Below are positions 25,725-34,486 of a stretch of 60,522 nt of DNA, in pieces; the first letter of the stretch is position 1, and every line of letters starts with the position of its first letter. The notes beneath the pieces were generated by a model. The model was given only the letters and a program-made list of their open reading frames with translations, had not been told where the DNA came from and made no database searches. This DNA comes from Caldifarciminota bacterium (GTDB taxonomy: Bacteria > WOR-3 > Hydrothermia > UBA1063 > CAJXJZ01). Made by a program: the position numbers and the translations under genes. The stretch spans positions 1 to 60,522 of the forward strand of contig JALTEL010000236.1 in assembly GCA_027073945.1 (NCBI GenBank), written 5' to 3'.

Positions 25725-26615
25725 TTAAATATCAAGCTGGCTTTTCCATTTCTGTAAGTCTTTAACCTTTACAGAAATATGCTTGTTAATTTTTATTTTG
25801 TTCTTTATCAATCTTGCATCTTTCCTATCTATTTCTCCGAGGAATTTCCCCATGGAATACACACACAATTTACCATTGTTTAGTAATCCTAAAAATCCCG
25901 GGAAGATCTTGTATTGAAATGTCGATCTGTAAATCACAGTGCAACCCTCTTCGTAAACAATGAGCATATCCCTTCTCAGTTTTTTGGGCATTTTTCCGCC
26001 GAATTTTAAATAAATTAGCATAATTACAATAATTATCAGATACGCAGGTACTATGAGACCGATGGTAAAAAATGCTCTGTGGATAAGAGTGAATGGTAAA
26101 CTTTTTCTGAATTTTTTTAACTGTTCTGACATATCAGATGTGGGCTTCTCATTGTTTATCGTAAGATATGTGTAAAATGTGTCAATACTGGAGAGCACAT
26201 TCTTTCCAATTAAGTTCGAGCGCAGTTCCACCCAGTAAATCAAACTATCAGGACCCGTAAAAACTGAAACAAGGCGCTCTTTCTTTTTAACTTTTTTTCT
26301 AAATGCAAAACCGTTGGTATATACTGCGAATTCGACCCCATTTTTGCCGTAAAATCGCTTTAAGTGGGAGTAAAATGTATCATCCGGTACGCCTTTTGTG
26401 TGGTAAATGCTGAATATATGAGACCCACGTTTAATGATAAGACCCTTCCACCTGTTTCCCGCCTTTTTGGATTGCATGCCCTCGGGTATGCGTGATGAAA
26501 GGTTATCAAAACTCGCGCTTTGGAATTGAAAAGAGCTCTGATGATTGAACATCCACGCGAAAAATAAAAAAATCAGAACGAACAGAAGAATATTCAAATA
26601 TAGGTAAGACTTCAT
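25725..26615 (-). CDS. Hypothetical membrane protein, two predicted spans
   Basis: 296 residues. Span 1 at about 6-22 (YLNILLFVLIFLFFAWMF), a long extracytoplasmic region (about 23-178, lysine-rich, probably folded), span 2 at about 184-208 (IGLIVPAYLIIIVIMLIYLK), and a C-terminal cytoplasmic domain of about 85 residues with YEEGCTVIYRSTFQYKIFPG and GKLCVYSMGKFLGEIDRKDA, which reads as a beta-sandwich. Not recognised. First gene of the operon that continues with pgk and the amidotransferase. Its leader contains AGGAATT before the ATG; a -10 like TCTAAT with TTGCAA 17 bases upstream is a weak promoter candidate. Confidence 0.6.
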   Translation of the reverse strand: MKSYLYLNILLFVLIFLFFAWMFNHQSSFQFQSASFDNLSSRIPEGMQSKKAGNRWKGLIIKRGSHIFSIYHTKGVPDDTFYSHLKRFYGKNGVEFAVYTNGFAFRKKVKKKERLVSVFTGPDSLIYWVELRSNLIGKNVLSSIDTFYTYLTINNEKPTSDMSEQLKKFRKSLPFTLIHRAFFTIGLIVPAYLIIIVIMLIYLKFGGKMPKKLRRDMLIVYEEGCTVIYRSTFQYKIFPGFLGLLNNGKLCVYSMGKFLGEIDRKDARLIKNKIKINKHISVKVKDLQKWKSQLDI

Positions 26616-26761
26616 ACACCAATTCCTGTTTTTTTATTAGATATACCACATATATGAATTGCAATTTTACAAAACATTATCCACTTTTGTAGAATTTTAA
26701 ATCATTCATTACGTTCATGCAAACTGTGTTAACAGCAATGCCAATTTTGTAATCAGCATGG

Positions 26762-27493
26762 TTAGTGAATATTTCCGCATACAGGACAATGATCATTTCT
26801 CTCAACATCAATAAGTTTATAAACAGAGGATTCCCCGTCAAATAAGAGAAGTTTCCCTGCCAATAGCTCTCCGATTTTTGCAATATATTTAATAACCTCC
26901 ATTGCTTGTAATGAGCCTATAACGCCGCATGTTGCGCCAACAATCGGGGTTGGATTGCTATCCATTATAGTACCGGGATAAATACATCTCAAACAAGCTG
27001 TCTTGCCTGGAAGTATTGTGGTAACTCTACCTTCAAATCCAAAACAAGCTGCATGAAACAACGGAATGCCCAGTTTGACAATGGCCTCGTTTATAATATA
27101 TCTCGTTTTGAAATTGTCCAGGCAATCCACAACACCATCAACTCCTTCAAGTAAATTAATGACATTTGTCGTGGATATTACGGTCTTTATTCCTGTTGTG
27201 GTAACATCCGGGTTGAGCCGGTTGAGTTTTTCCAGAGCAACATCGACTTTTGGCCTGCCAATATCATCCTCTGTGTAAAGCAATTGCCTGTTCAAATTTG
27301 AGATTTCAACTACGTCAAAGTCGAACAATTTGAGGTGCCCAAGGCCAGCAAGCGTGAGATATGTGCTCACAACAGAGCCAAGTCCACCTAATCCGACAAT
27401 TGCGATGTTTGCAGAGAGCAGTCTTTCCTGAACTTTATGCCCAAAGCCATTTAAAATCATCTGTTTATGATATCTGTCTGAAAAGTTATACAC
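26762..27493 (-). CDS. ThiF/HesA/MoeB-family adenylyltransferase
   Basis: 243 residues from GTG. E1-like fold: NIAIVGLGGLGSVVSTYLTL (Rossmann ATP site), LFDFDVVEISNLNRQLLYTE (metal/Arg-finger region), DNFKTRYIINEAIVKLGIPL. Two CXXC pairs (CLRC and CPVC) form the structural zinc site. The text TPIVGATCGVIGSLQAMEVI matches MoeB/ThiF. These enzymes adenylate the C-terminal glycine of a ubiquitin-like sulfur carrier. No ThiS/MoaD-like gene or JAB protease is nearby. The window order is DUF1858 gene and aldehyde dehydrogenases upstream, so the carrier and the pathway are unknown. Confidence 0.9.
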   Translation of the reverse strand: MYNFSDRYHKQMILNGFGHKVQERLLSANIAIVGLGGLGSVVSTYLTLAGLGHLKLFDFDVVEISNLNRQLLYTEDDIGRPKVDVALEKLNRLNPDVTTTGIKTVISTTNVINLLEGVDGVVDCLDNFKTRYIINEAIVKLGIPLFHAACFGFEGRVTTILPGKTACLRCIYPGTIMDSNPTPIVGATCGVIGSLQAMEVIKYIAKIGELLAGKLLLFDGESSVYKLIDVERNDHCPVCGNIH

Positions 27494-27543
27494 AAGAACA
27501 CCCGCGCTTTAAGATAAATTTAACCGAGTTTCCCAAAAACGCA

Positions 27544-27774
27544 TCAAATGTCAAGCTTAAAGAGCTTTTTCCCTCCTTTTGCACATGTTTCCTTTAATTC
27601 TTTCAGCAAGTCATTCTTGTTCTTTATGTTCTGCTCTTCTGTAATTTCTCCTAATGTTCCCCACACTAGCTCTCCACAGGCTATGCATGACAGTCCATAT
27701 TTGAGGCATATTTTAATTGCTTCTTCACAGTTGGCAACGAGGTCTTCAATGCTTGTATCCCAGTTGATTTCCAT
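27544..27774 (-). CDS. DUF1858-domain protein
   Basis: 76 residues: SIEDLVANCEEAIKICLKYG, then LSCIACGE, the short helix-Cys-x2-Cys motif of DUF1858, the domain also found at the start of ScdA/YtfE iron-sulfur repair proteins. Those have a di-iron hemerythrin domain afterwards; here only the small domain exists. AGAGGGG precedes the ATG. Located 40 bases after pruA and 51 bases before the ThiF-like gene. Redox or metal binding by the two cysteines is inference. Confidence 0.8.
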   Translation of the reverse strand: MEINWDTSIEDLVANCEEAIKICLKYGLSCIACGELVWGTLGEITEEQNIKNKNDLLKELKETCAKGGKKLFKLDI

Positions 27775-27814
27775 AACCCCTCTTTGTTATTCCATAAAAA
27801 AGCTTAATATTCCC

Positions 27815-29443
27815 TCAATCCTCTTTCAAAAAAGGATACCTGTAGTCTTCTGGAGGAACAAATGTCTCTTTAATTGACCTTGCAGAAACCCATCTTAGCA
27901 AATTCAGCATGCTTCCTGCCTTGTCATTCGTACCTGATGCCCTTGAGCCTCCAAAGGGTTGTTGACCTACCACAGCACCAGTGGGTTTGTCATTAATATA
28001 GAAATTCCCCGCGGCATGACGAAGTGTCCTCTCAGCGAGTTCCACGGCATATCTATCGGTTGCAAAAACAGAGCCTGTTAAGCCATAAGGAGACGTTTCA
28101 TCACAAAGTGCAAGTGTCTTCACATATTCATTATCCGGGTAAACATAGACTGTTAAAACAGGCCCGAATATTTCTTCCTGTATCAATTTGTGTTTTGGGT
28201 TTGTAGTCCTGATAAGAGTCGGGGTTATAAAATATCCCTCAGAATCGTTACACTCTCCACCGAAAATCAATTCTGCATCGCTTGAGTCTTTTGCTATCTG
28301 TATATAGCTGCAAATCTTGTCAAATGAGGGTTTGTCTATTACTGCAGTGATAAAGTTGGAAAAAACTTCCGGCCCTCCCATCTTCATCGTTTTAACTTCC
28401 TCTGTCATTATATCTTTTAAAGTGGGCCACATTGATTCAGGGATATACGCCCTTGATGCGGCAGAGCATTTTTGACCTTGATATTCATAGGCTCCCCTCA
28501 GTAATGCAGTGGCGACCTGTCTGACATTTGCAGATGCATGTACAAAAATAAAGTCTTTGCCGCCGGTTTCACCTACAATTCTGGGGTAAGTCCTGTATTT
28601 AGAGATATTCTGGCCTATTGTTTTCCACATGTACTGGAAGGTTCTGGTAGAACCTGTAAAGTGCACACCTGCAAAATACGGGCTTTCAAAAACTTTTTTG
28701 CCTATAGCAGAGGAATTTCCGGGAATAAAGTTTATAACACCATCGGGCAATCCTGCTTCCATGAGAATTCTCATAATGTAGTAATTGGAATAAACAACCA
28801 CAGACGCCGGCTTCCACAGGGCAACATTGCCCATCATTGCAGGAGCAGTTGGTAAATTCCCGCCAATGGAGATGAAGTTGAATGGTGGTGCTGCGAAGAT
28901 GAATCCTTCAAGAGGTCTGTATTCAAGCCTATTCCAGTAACCTGTTGGTGAATTGGGCTGCCGGGTGTATATTTCCCAGGCATATCTTGCGTTAAATCTC
29001 CAGAAATCGATTAACTCCGCTATATCAATTTCAGCCTGAAAGGTATTTTTGGAATGTGCGAGCATAACAGCGGCATCCATAAAATATCTGTATTTGCCTG
29101 AAAGAAGTTCCGCCGCCTTTAAAAATATTGATATCCTCTGTTCCCATGGTATTGCCTGCCATTTTTTCCAGGCAGAGCGGGCTGCTTCTATAGCCATGTC
29201 AACTTCTTTCTCGCCTGCTTTATGGTATTTACCAATCACCTTTGAGTGATTATGGGGAAGTGTACATTCTCCCAAATCTCCTGTTTTAATCTCTTTTCCA
29301 CCAATTATCAATGGAATTTCAATGACTTTTGCTTCTATGTTTTCAATTTCTTTTGCCACCTCAGACCGTTCCCTGGTCCTGGGTGCAAAACTCAATATGG
29401 GCTCGTTTTTGGGCACAGGCACTTCAAATAATCTTCCCATCAC
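27815..29443 (-). CDS. pruA: L-glutamate gamma-semialdehyde (1-pyrroline-5-carboxylate) dehydrogenase
   Basis: 542 residues, the long P5C dehydrogenase length. Aldehyde-dehydrogenase motifs: NFISIGGNLPTAPAMMGNVA, FTGSTRTFQYMWKTIGQ, RIVGETGGKDFIFVH (catalytic Glu), AYEYQGQKCSAASRAYIP (catalytic Cys), EEIFGPVLTVYVYPD, INDKPTGAVVGQQPFGGSRASG. The subgroup features KWQAIPWEQRISIFLKAAELL and GQKCSA are those of RocA/PutA-type enzymes converting glutamate semialdehyde to glutamate with NAD+. Start is a GTG or the ATG next to it, overlapping the upstream dehydrogenase stop (GTGA). No proline dehydrogenase is present. Confidence 0.92.
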   Translation of the reverse strand: MMGRLFEVPVPKNEPILSFAPRTRERSEVAKEIENIEAKVIEIPLIIGGKEIKTGDLGECTLPHNHSKVIGKYHKAGEKEVDMAIEAARSAWKKWQAIPWEQRISIFLKAAELLSGKYRYFMDAAVMLAHSKNTFQAEIDIAELIDFWRFNARYAWEIYTRQPNSPTGYWNRLEYRPLEGFIFAAPPFNFISIGGNLPTAPAMMGNVALWKPASVVVYSNYYIMRILMEAGLPDGVINFIPGNSSAIGKKVFESPYFAGVHFTGSTRTFQYMWKTIGQNISKYRTYPRIVGETGGKDFIFVHASANVRQVATALLRGAYEYQGQKCSAASRAYIPESMWPTLKDIMTEEVKTMKMGGPEVFSNFITAVIDKPSFDKICSYIQIAKDSSDAELIFGGECNDSEGYFITPTLIRTTNPKHKLIQEEIFGPVLTVYVYPDNEYVKTLALCDETSPYGLTGSVFATDRYAVELAERTLRHAAGNFYINDKPTGAVVGQQPFGGSRASGTNDKAGSMLNLLRWVSARSIKETFVPPEDYRYPFLKED

Positions 29444-31020
29444 TGAACCTCCTTTTTGTTATCGCCAAAATCCAGACCAAATTTAATGCCCTGCGCGAGA
29501 GGCAGAGTGTCTCCCCAATTAATTGTTATAGTTTGCCTGCGCATGTAGCCTTTCCATGCATCACTTCCGGATTCACGTCCACCTCCTGTTTCCTTCTCTC
29601 CGCCGAATGCACCTCCTATTTCGGCACCTGAAGTGCTTGTATTTACATTAGCTATGCCACAATCAGAGCCCTTGACTGATAGGAATTTCTCTTCGTATTT
29701 GAGATTGTTTGTAAAAATGGCTGAAGATAGGCCTTGTGGAACTGCATTATGTATTGCAATAGCTTCTTCAATATTTTTAATTTTTATTGCATAGAGAATT
29801 GGAGCGAATGTCTCGGTTTTAACGATATCCATAGATGCAGTGGCTTCTACAATTGTAGGCTCCACATAGTATCCGTTTTCCTCTTCAACTACATGCCCAC
29901 CTGTGAGAATCTTTCCTCCCTGCCTCTTTATTTCTTCAATCGCATTCCTGTAAACAGAAATAGCATTTTTGTCAATTAGAGGTCCGCAAAGCACACCTTC
30001 TTCAAAGGGATTTCCGATTTTAACCTGTTTGTACAGGTCTATTAGCTCTTTTAAAAATCTATCGTAAATCTTTTCATGCAGCAATAGTCTGCGTGTTGTG
30101 GTGCAACGTTGCCCGGCTGTTCCGACAGCACCGAACAAAATAGCCTTTTTGGCCGTAACAAAATCAGCATCCTCCATGACAATGGCTGCATTATTACCTC
30201 CAAGCTCCAGGATTGTTCTTCCAAGTCGCCTGGACACCCGTTCCGATATCCTTTTCCCCATTGGAATGGAACCTGTGAAAGATATGAGAGGCAATCTGCT
30301 GTCATTTATAAGTTTTTCTCCTATTGTACTGCCCTTCCCTATTAATAAATTAAAAATCCCGTTGGGTAGATTGAATCTCTTAACAACTTTTTCTATGATT
30401 TTTTGAACTGCAATTGCTGTAAGGGGAGCTGTACTTGAAGGTTTCCATACCATTGTATCTCCGCAGACGGCAGCAATAAATGCATTCCAGGAGTAAACAG
30501 CGACCGGAAAATTAAAAGATGTGATAACTCCAATAGTGCCCATTGGATGCCATTGCTCGTATAACCTGTGATGCTCTCTTTCGGATTGAATTGTAAGACC
30601 GTGAAGCTGTCTTGAAAGACCAAGGGCGAAATCGGATATATCAATCATTTCCTGGACTTCTCCGGTCCCTTCCTGTATAATTTTACCGACTTCAATTGAT
30701 ACAAGTCTTCCGAGGTCATCTTTATATTTGCGTAGTTCATTACCTATTTCTCTTACAAGTTGACCTCTTTTAGGAGCAGGTACTTCGCTCCAATAAGCAA
30801 AAGCCTGCTTTGCTTTGTTTATAACCATTTCATAGTCTTCAGAACTGGCCAGCGCTACTTTTGCTATGGGTTTTCCGTCAATCGGAGATATGGACTCTAT
30901 CAAGTCCTTTCCCTGTATGGAACCCCAATCACCCGGACCTGTGCTGACTCCGGAGTTTATATCTGATAGTCCCAGCTTATTGAGAGTTTCGTTGATAATT
31001 TTTCTTGGAACTTCGCTCAT
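29440..31020 (-). CDS. ALDH7-type aldehyde dehydrogenase (alpha-aminoadipate semialdehyde dehydrogenase-like)
   Basis: 526 residues. Catalytic signatures: GVITSFNFPVAVYSWNAFIA, FTGSIPMGKRISERVSRR, ILELGGNNAAIVMEDADFV (Glu) and AGQRCTTTRRLLLHEKIYD (Cys). The text FGGEKETGGGRESGSDAWKG and RRQTITINWGDTLPLAQGI at the C-terminus are typical of antiquitin/ALDH7A1 and AmaB, which oxidise aminoadipate semialdehyde in lysine breakdown. Pairs with pruA (overlap 4 bases) in a leftward operon that also carries DUF1858 and ThiF-like genes. A role in lysine or ornithine/proline catabolism is inference; AAAGGAGG precedes the ATG. Confidence 0.9.
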   Translation of the reverse strand: MSEVPRKIINETLNKLGLSDINSGVSTGPGDWGSIQGKDLIESISPIDGKPIAKVALASSEDYEMVINKAKQAFAYWSEVPAPKRGQLVREIGNELRKYKDDLGRLVSIEVGKIIQEGTGEVQEMIDISDFALGLSRQLHGLTIQSEREHHRLYEQWHPMGTIGVITSFNFPVAVYSWNAFIAAVCGDTMVWKPSSTAPLTAIAVQKIIEKVVKRFNLPNGIFNLLIGKGSTIGEKLINDSRLPLISFTGSIPMGKRISERVSRRLGRTILELGGNNAAIVMEDADFVTAKKAILFGAVGTAGQRCTTTRRLLLHEKIYDRFLKELIDLYKQVKIGNPFEEGVLCGPLIDKNAISVYRNAIEEIKRQGGKILTGGHVVEEENGYYVEPTIVEATASMDIVKTETFAPILYAIKIKNIEEAIAIHNAVPQGLSSAIFTNNLKYEEKFLSVKGSDCGIANVNTSTSGAEIGGAFGGEKETGGGRESGSDAWKGYMRRQTITINWGDTLPLAQGIKFGLDFGDNKKEVQ

Positions 31021-31060
31021 TTTAAAAAATCCTCCTTTTTTTCATATAGCCTGCCTATTA

Positions 31061-31089
31061 ATTATATCTCCAGAAGGTCGTATAAGCAA
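31061..31089 (-). promoter_or_regulatory. Promoter of aldehyde dehydrogenase operon
   Basis: Reverse strand TTGCTT (31084-31089), 17-bp spacer, TATAAT (31061-31066), then a leader of about 35 bases with AAAGGAGG before ATG 31020. Confidence 0.7.
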
Positions 31090-31154
31090 ACAATGAGTTG
31101 ACTTTACCAGTGTCCCGTTATTCTTTTGTATTATTAAGCGATTATGTACATTAC

Positions 31155-31183
31155 TTGAAAATTAATCATAAATACTCTATAAT
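31155..31183 (+). promoter_or_regulatory. Promoter of binding protein/kinase/EAL operon, leaderless type
   Basis: TTGAAA (31155-31160), 17-bp spacer, TATAAT (31178-31183), 6 bases, ATG at 31190. No ribosome-binding site. Confidence 0.8.
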
Positions 31184-31189
31184 TTAAAT

Positions 31190-32638
31190 ATGTATAAAAA
31201 AGTTAAAATTTTTATTGTAGTATTTGTACTTTTTCTGACTTCATGCACGAAGACTTCCAGTAGATTGGCCATAGTTTTTGACCATGGCCCGCTGAGTTTG
31301 GATCCTCATATCTATTCTGAAATTGTTACAACGAGTATTCTGTCTAATTTTTATGAGCCTCTCGTTCAATTTGACCCGGATATGAAAATAAGACCGCAGC
31401 TTGCCGAATCATGGGAAAATCCCGATTCCCTGACATGGATTTTCCATTTGCGCCCCAATATAGTCTCTTGTAATGGACAAAAACTTACAAGTCTGGATGT
31501 TGTAAAAAATTTTGAGAGGATTCTAAATCTTTCCCATTCTGATATAAAAACGGACCTTGCCCAAATTGACACGTTCTATGCAAGAGATTCTTTTACCTTT
31601 GTAGTAAAGACTCGTAGCCCGTTTCCCATAATGCTGGACAGACTGACAAGCGTGCTTATTGTCCCGTCCTGCAACCTGGATAGTGTCAGGAAAATTATAA
31701 GAGGTACGGGAAGTCTAATACCTGTAAGAGTTGATTCCTGTTGTATTAAAGCAAGGCCCAATCCCAGATACCACGGAAAAATGGTTTCATTTGACCATGT
31801 TTCCTTTTATTTTACAGGAAAGCCGGATGAATCATCGGGGAAAACAGGTAATACTTTTTACATTTTTGTTGGGAGTAAGAGGCTATATAAAGATTCTCTT
31901 ACACCTATAAAAGGGCCGTTGGTTGCCACAAGGTATATAGGCATAGATCTCCATAAAAGATATTTGAATAAACTGAGTTTTAGAAAGGCTCTTTACTATG
32001 CAGTAAAAAGGCAGGAAATAATTGATTCAGTTATTCCGGGTATGGCAATACCTTCGTATCAGTTCCCGATACCGCTGCTTCTGGGGCATATTGACACGTT
32101 AAAGTTGAAAACTCCATCCATAAAGACTCTAATCGCTCAAAGTGGTTATAAAGGGGAACCAATTCCATTAATACTTTCGCAAAATAAGTTGTCTTACGGA
32201 TATGCCTTGCAAAGACAGTATAAAAAATATGGTATAAACATACGATTGGTCCCTTTGAATGCAAGAGAATTGTTTCACAGAGTAAAAATAAAAGATTTCA
32301 GCCTGTTTTTACTTGGCTCAATTCCCACTACGGGTGATGCTTGGGACCAGTTAGAGGTGCATTTTCACACCTACGATGCAATGCATTCCTCCGGTCTTGG
32401 TAACTATGTGGGATATTCAAATCCTGAATTTGATTCTATCATTGATATGGCAGGGAGGGCACTGGATAGAAAGAAGAGGGCGATTTTGTTACAGCAAGCG
32501 AATTACAGAATTGTAGAGGATATCCCTGTTGTTCCCATATGTTACGAGGGAACAGTTTTTTATGTTTCAAAAGGTATTATGTGGAAACCAAGGCTTGACA
32601 GGTCAATACTGGTGAATGAAATACGCATAAGAAAATGA
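31190..32638 (+). CDS. Extracellular solute-binding lipoprotein, family 5 (peptide type)
   Basis: 482 residues. Lipoprotein signal MYKKVKIFIVVFVLFLTSCT, lipobox LTSC (Cys19). Family-5 binding-protein features: GPLSLDPHIYSEIVTTSILS, NFYEPLVQFDPDMKIRPQLA, ESWENPDSLTWIFHLRPNI, RKALYYAVKRQEIIDSVIPG, and the C-terminal QANYRIVEDIPVVPICYEG. Normally such proteins deliver peptides or nickel to a DppBCDF permease. No ABC permease or ATPase is nearby; instead the next three genes, overlapping, encode a histidine kinase, a receiver and an EAL protein. A role as sensory input for that kinase is inference. Leaderless-type start. Confidence 0.9.
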   Translation: MYKKVKIFIVVFVLFLTSCTKTSSRLAIVFDHGPLSLDPHIYSEIVTTSILSNFYEPLVQFDPDMKIRPQLAESWENPDSLTWIFHLRPNIVSCNGQKLTSLDVVKNFERILNLSHSDIKTDLAQIDTFYARDSFTFVVKTRSPFPIMLDRLTSVLIVPSCNLDSVRKIIRGTGSLIPVRVDSCCIKARPNPRYHGKMVSFDHVSFYFTGKPDESSGKTGNTFYIFVGSKRLYKDSLTPIKGPLVATRYIGIDLHKRYLNKLSFRKALYYAVKRQEIIDSVIPGMAIPSYQFPIPLLLGHIDTLKLKTPSIKTLIAQSGYKGEPIPLILSQNKLSYGYALQRQYKKYGINIRLVPLNARELFHRVKIKDFSLFLLGSIPTTGDAWDQLEVHFHTYDAMHSSGLGNYVGYSNPEFDSIIDMAGRALDRKKRAILLQQANYRIVEDIPVVPICYEGTVFYVSKGIMWKPRLDRSILVNEIRIRK

Positions 32639-34113
32639 AAATCAGGACAAGAATAAGTGTTATTTTTTCATTGTCCTTTGTTGTCATATTGACTGCAACG
32701 GCTCTTTTCTATCTGATTAATTTCATAAATGCCAGAAAAAAAGAAGTTTTTAATTATGTTTACACATTCTCGCGTATAAGTACAAGACAGATTATTAATG
32801 AATATGAAAAGTATTGCGGGGAAGCTCCACTGCTCATATACAGGAATCTCTACAGCATATTTGAGTTGAACCCTTATTTAAATAAGTTCTACGTTGCATC
32901 AACAGACGGCAGGGTACTTTTTGATACAGATGAGGCAAAGACCGGGTACATAGGTGTAAAGGCCGTGCAGGACAGCATGTTAAAGTTTATAAAGAAAATG
33001 GAACCTTCTTATATAATGCAGAAAAGAAATGGAAAATTCGCAATAACCGTATTCACACCGTATTTTGACGAGTATGGCATACATAGATATACAGTGGTTT
33101 ATGTATACCATATGACATCCGAACTGTTTTTGATCAAAAAAACAATTGCAGAGGTAATTACCATTCTCTTTGTTGCAATTATCATATCAATTATAATTGG
33201 AAATATTATCTCGTCCCGTATTACGGATAATCTTGCAAAGCTGGAGAAGGCCGCTCTTTCGTTTGAAAAAGGTGATTTTTATGCTTCGTTTAATATAAAA
33301 TCAAATGATGAGATTGGAGAACTGTCGAGGGTTTTTGAGAGAATGAGAGTTTCCATTCAAAAATACATCAAACAGATGGAAAAGACGGTTTGGGAATTGA
33401 GGAAATTGGATAAGATGAAAGATGAATTTGTTGCCAATATATCACATGAGTTGAAAACGCCTCTGACTTCGGCAATAGGTTATATTTCCATGCTTAAGCA
33501 AGGCAAATTGGGGCAGATCCCTGATGAGGCTGTAGGTGCATTGAAAATAACGGAAAAAAATTTGCATGAATTATCCCTCAAAATTGACAGTATATTGGAG
33601 GATTCGAGACTGAATATGGATACGGGCTATATTGACAGGACAGAATTCAATGTTGCAGTAAATCTCAAGAAATGTGTTGAGAAATACGTGCCCATTTGTG
33701 AGTTAAAAGGCATCCAGATACAATGGGATATTCCTGAAGGAGATTTTACAATTTACGGAAGTAAAAAGGAAATTGACAATATGATTTGCAATATCGTGGA
33801 TAATGCTGTAAAATTTACACGTAGTGGAAAGGTGGAAGTGAGTATTAAAGAAGCCAGGAACATAAAAGATCTGGTACTCGAATTTAAGGATACGGGTGTT
33901 GGTATACCTAAAAAGGAAATTCACAAAATTTTTGATAGATTTTATCAGGTTGAGAGCTCTTCAAAAAGAAGCTTTGGAGGAACGGGTATCGGGCTTTCCA
34001 TTGTCAAGAAAATAGTGGAATTGCACAACGGCAGCATTGAAATTAAAAGCAAGGAAGCCGAAGGCACGATTTTCAGGGTTTATTTGCCAAAAGCAGGAGA
34101 TAACGATGAATAA
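32635..34113 (+). CDS. Membrane-bound sensor histidine kinase
   Basis: 492 residues. Span 1 about 9-29, an extracytoplasmic domain of about 135 residues (single-Cache-like pattern, DGRVLFDTDEAKTGYIG), span 2 about 173-192, HAMP (about 193-245), coiled linker, then HisKA with phospho-acceptor His271 in NISHELKTPLTSAIG. The ATPase domain shows IVDNAVKFT (N box), FKDTGVGIPKKEI (G1), FDRFYQ (F box) and GGTGIGLSIVKKIVE (G2). All kinase residues present. ATGA overlap with the binding-protein gene; 8-base overlap with the receiver gene. Confidence 0.95.
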   Translation: MKIRTRISVIFSLSFVVILTATALFYLINFINARKKEVFNYVYTFSRISTRQIINEYEKYCGEAPLLIYRNLYSIFELNPYLNKFYVASTDGRVLFDTDEAKTGYIGVKAVQDSMLKFIKKMEPSYIMQKRNGKFAITVFTPYFDEYGIHRYTVVYVYHMTSELFLIKKTIAEVITILFVAIIISIIIGNIISSRITDNLAKLEKAALSFEKGDFYASFNIKSNDEIGELSRVFERMRVSIQKYIKQMEKTVWELRKLDKMKDEFVANISHELKTPLTSAIGYISMLKQGKLGQIPDEAVGALKITEKNLHELSLKIDSILEDSRLNMDTGYIDRTEFNVAVNLKKCVEKYVPICELKGIQIQWDIPEGDFTIYGSKKEIDNMICNIVDNAVKFTRSGKVEVSIKEARNIKDLVLEFKDTGVGIPKKEIHKIFDRFYQVESSSKRSFGGTGIGLSIVKKIVELHNGSIEIKSKEAEGTIFRVYLPKAGDNDE

Positions 34114-34486
34114 AGTCATGGTTGTTGAGGACGATGATGATGTGAGAAATCTTCTGTACACATTGCTGTCATCGTCAGGTTTTGATGTGGTTGCCATAGA
34201 TAATGGAAAAGGGGCAGTGGAGTTTTTACTTGAACATGCTGTGGATGTAGTTTTGCTTGATGTAATGATGCCGGAGATGGACGGCTGGGAAACTCTGCGA
34301 TTGATAAGAATGAATGAAGGCACCAGGCATGTTCCCGTGATTATGGTTACTGTTAAAGATTCAAGGTCAGACAAACTCAATGCCATAAAAGAAGGAGCTA
34401 CAGATTATATAACCAAACCATTTAACAATGATGAGCTCATTGCAGTGGTAAAAAAGGCAATTTCTCATGACTCAAAAGAAGCTTAA
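34106..34486 (+). CDS. Stand-alone response-regulator receiver (CheY-like)
   Basis: 126 residues, only a receiver domain: acidic pocket VVEDDDDV, phospho-acceptor Asp52 in VVLLDVMMPEMDGWETL, switch Thr82 in VIMVTVKDS, and Lys104 in DYITKPF. No output domain, so it signals by protein contact, like CheY or Spo0F. The ATG sits in the last codons of the kinase gene. The gene overlaps the next, an EAL protein, by 20 bases, so the obvious partner is that protein (inference). Confidence 0.95.
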   Translation: MNKVMVVEDDDDVRNLLYTLLSSSGFDVVAIDNGKGAVEFLLEHAVDVVLLDVMMPEMDGWETLRLIRMNEGTRHVPVIMVTVKDSRSDKLNAIKEGATDYITKPFNNDELIAVVKKAISHDSKEA

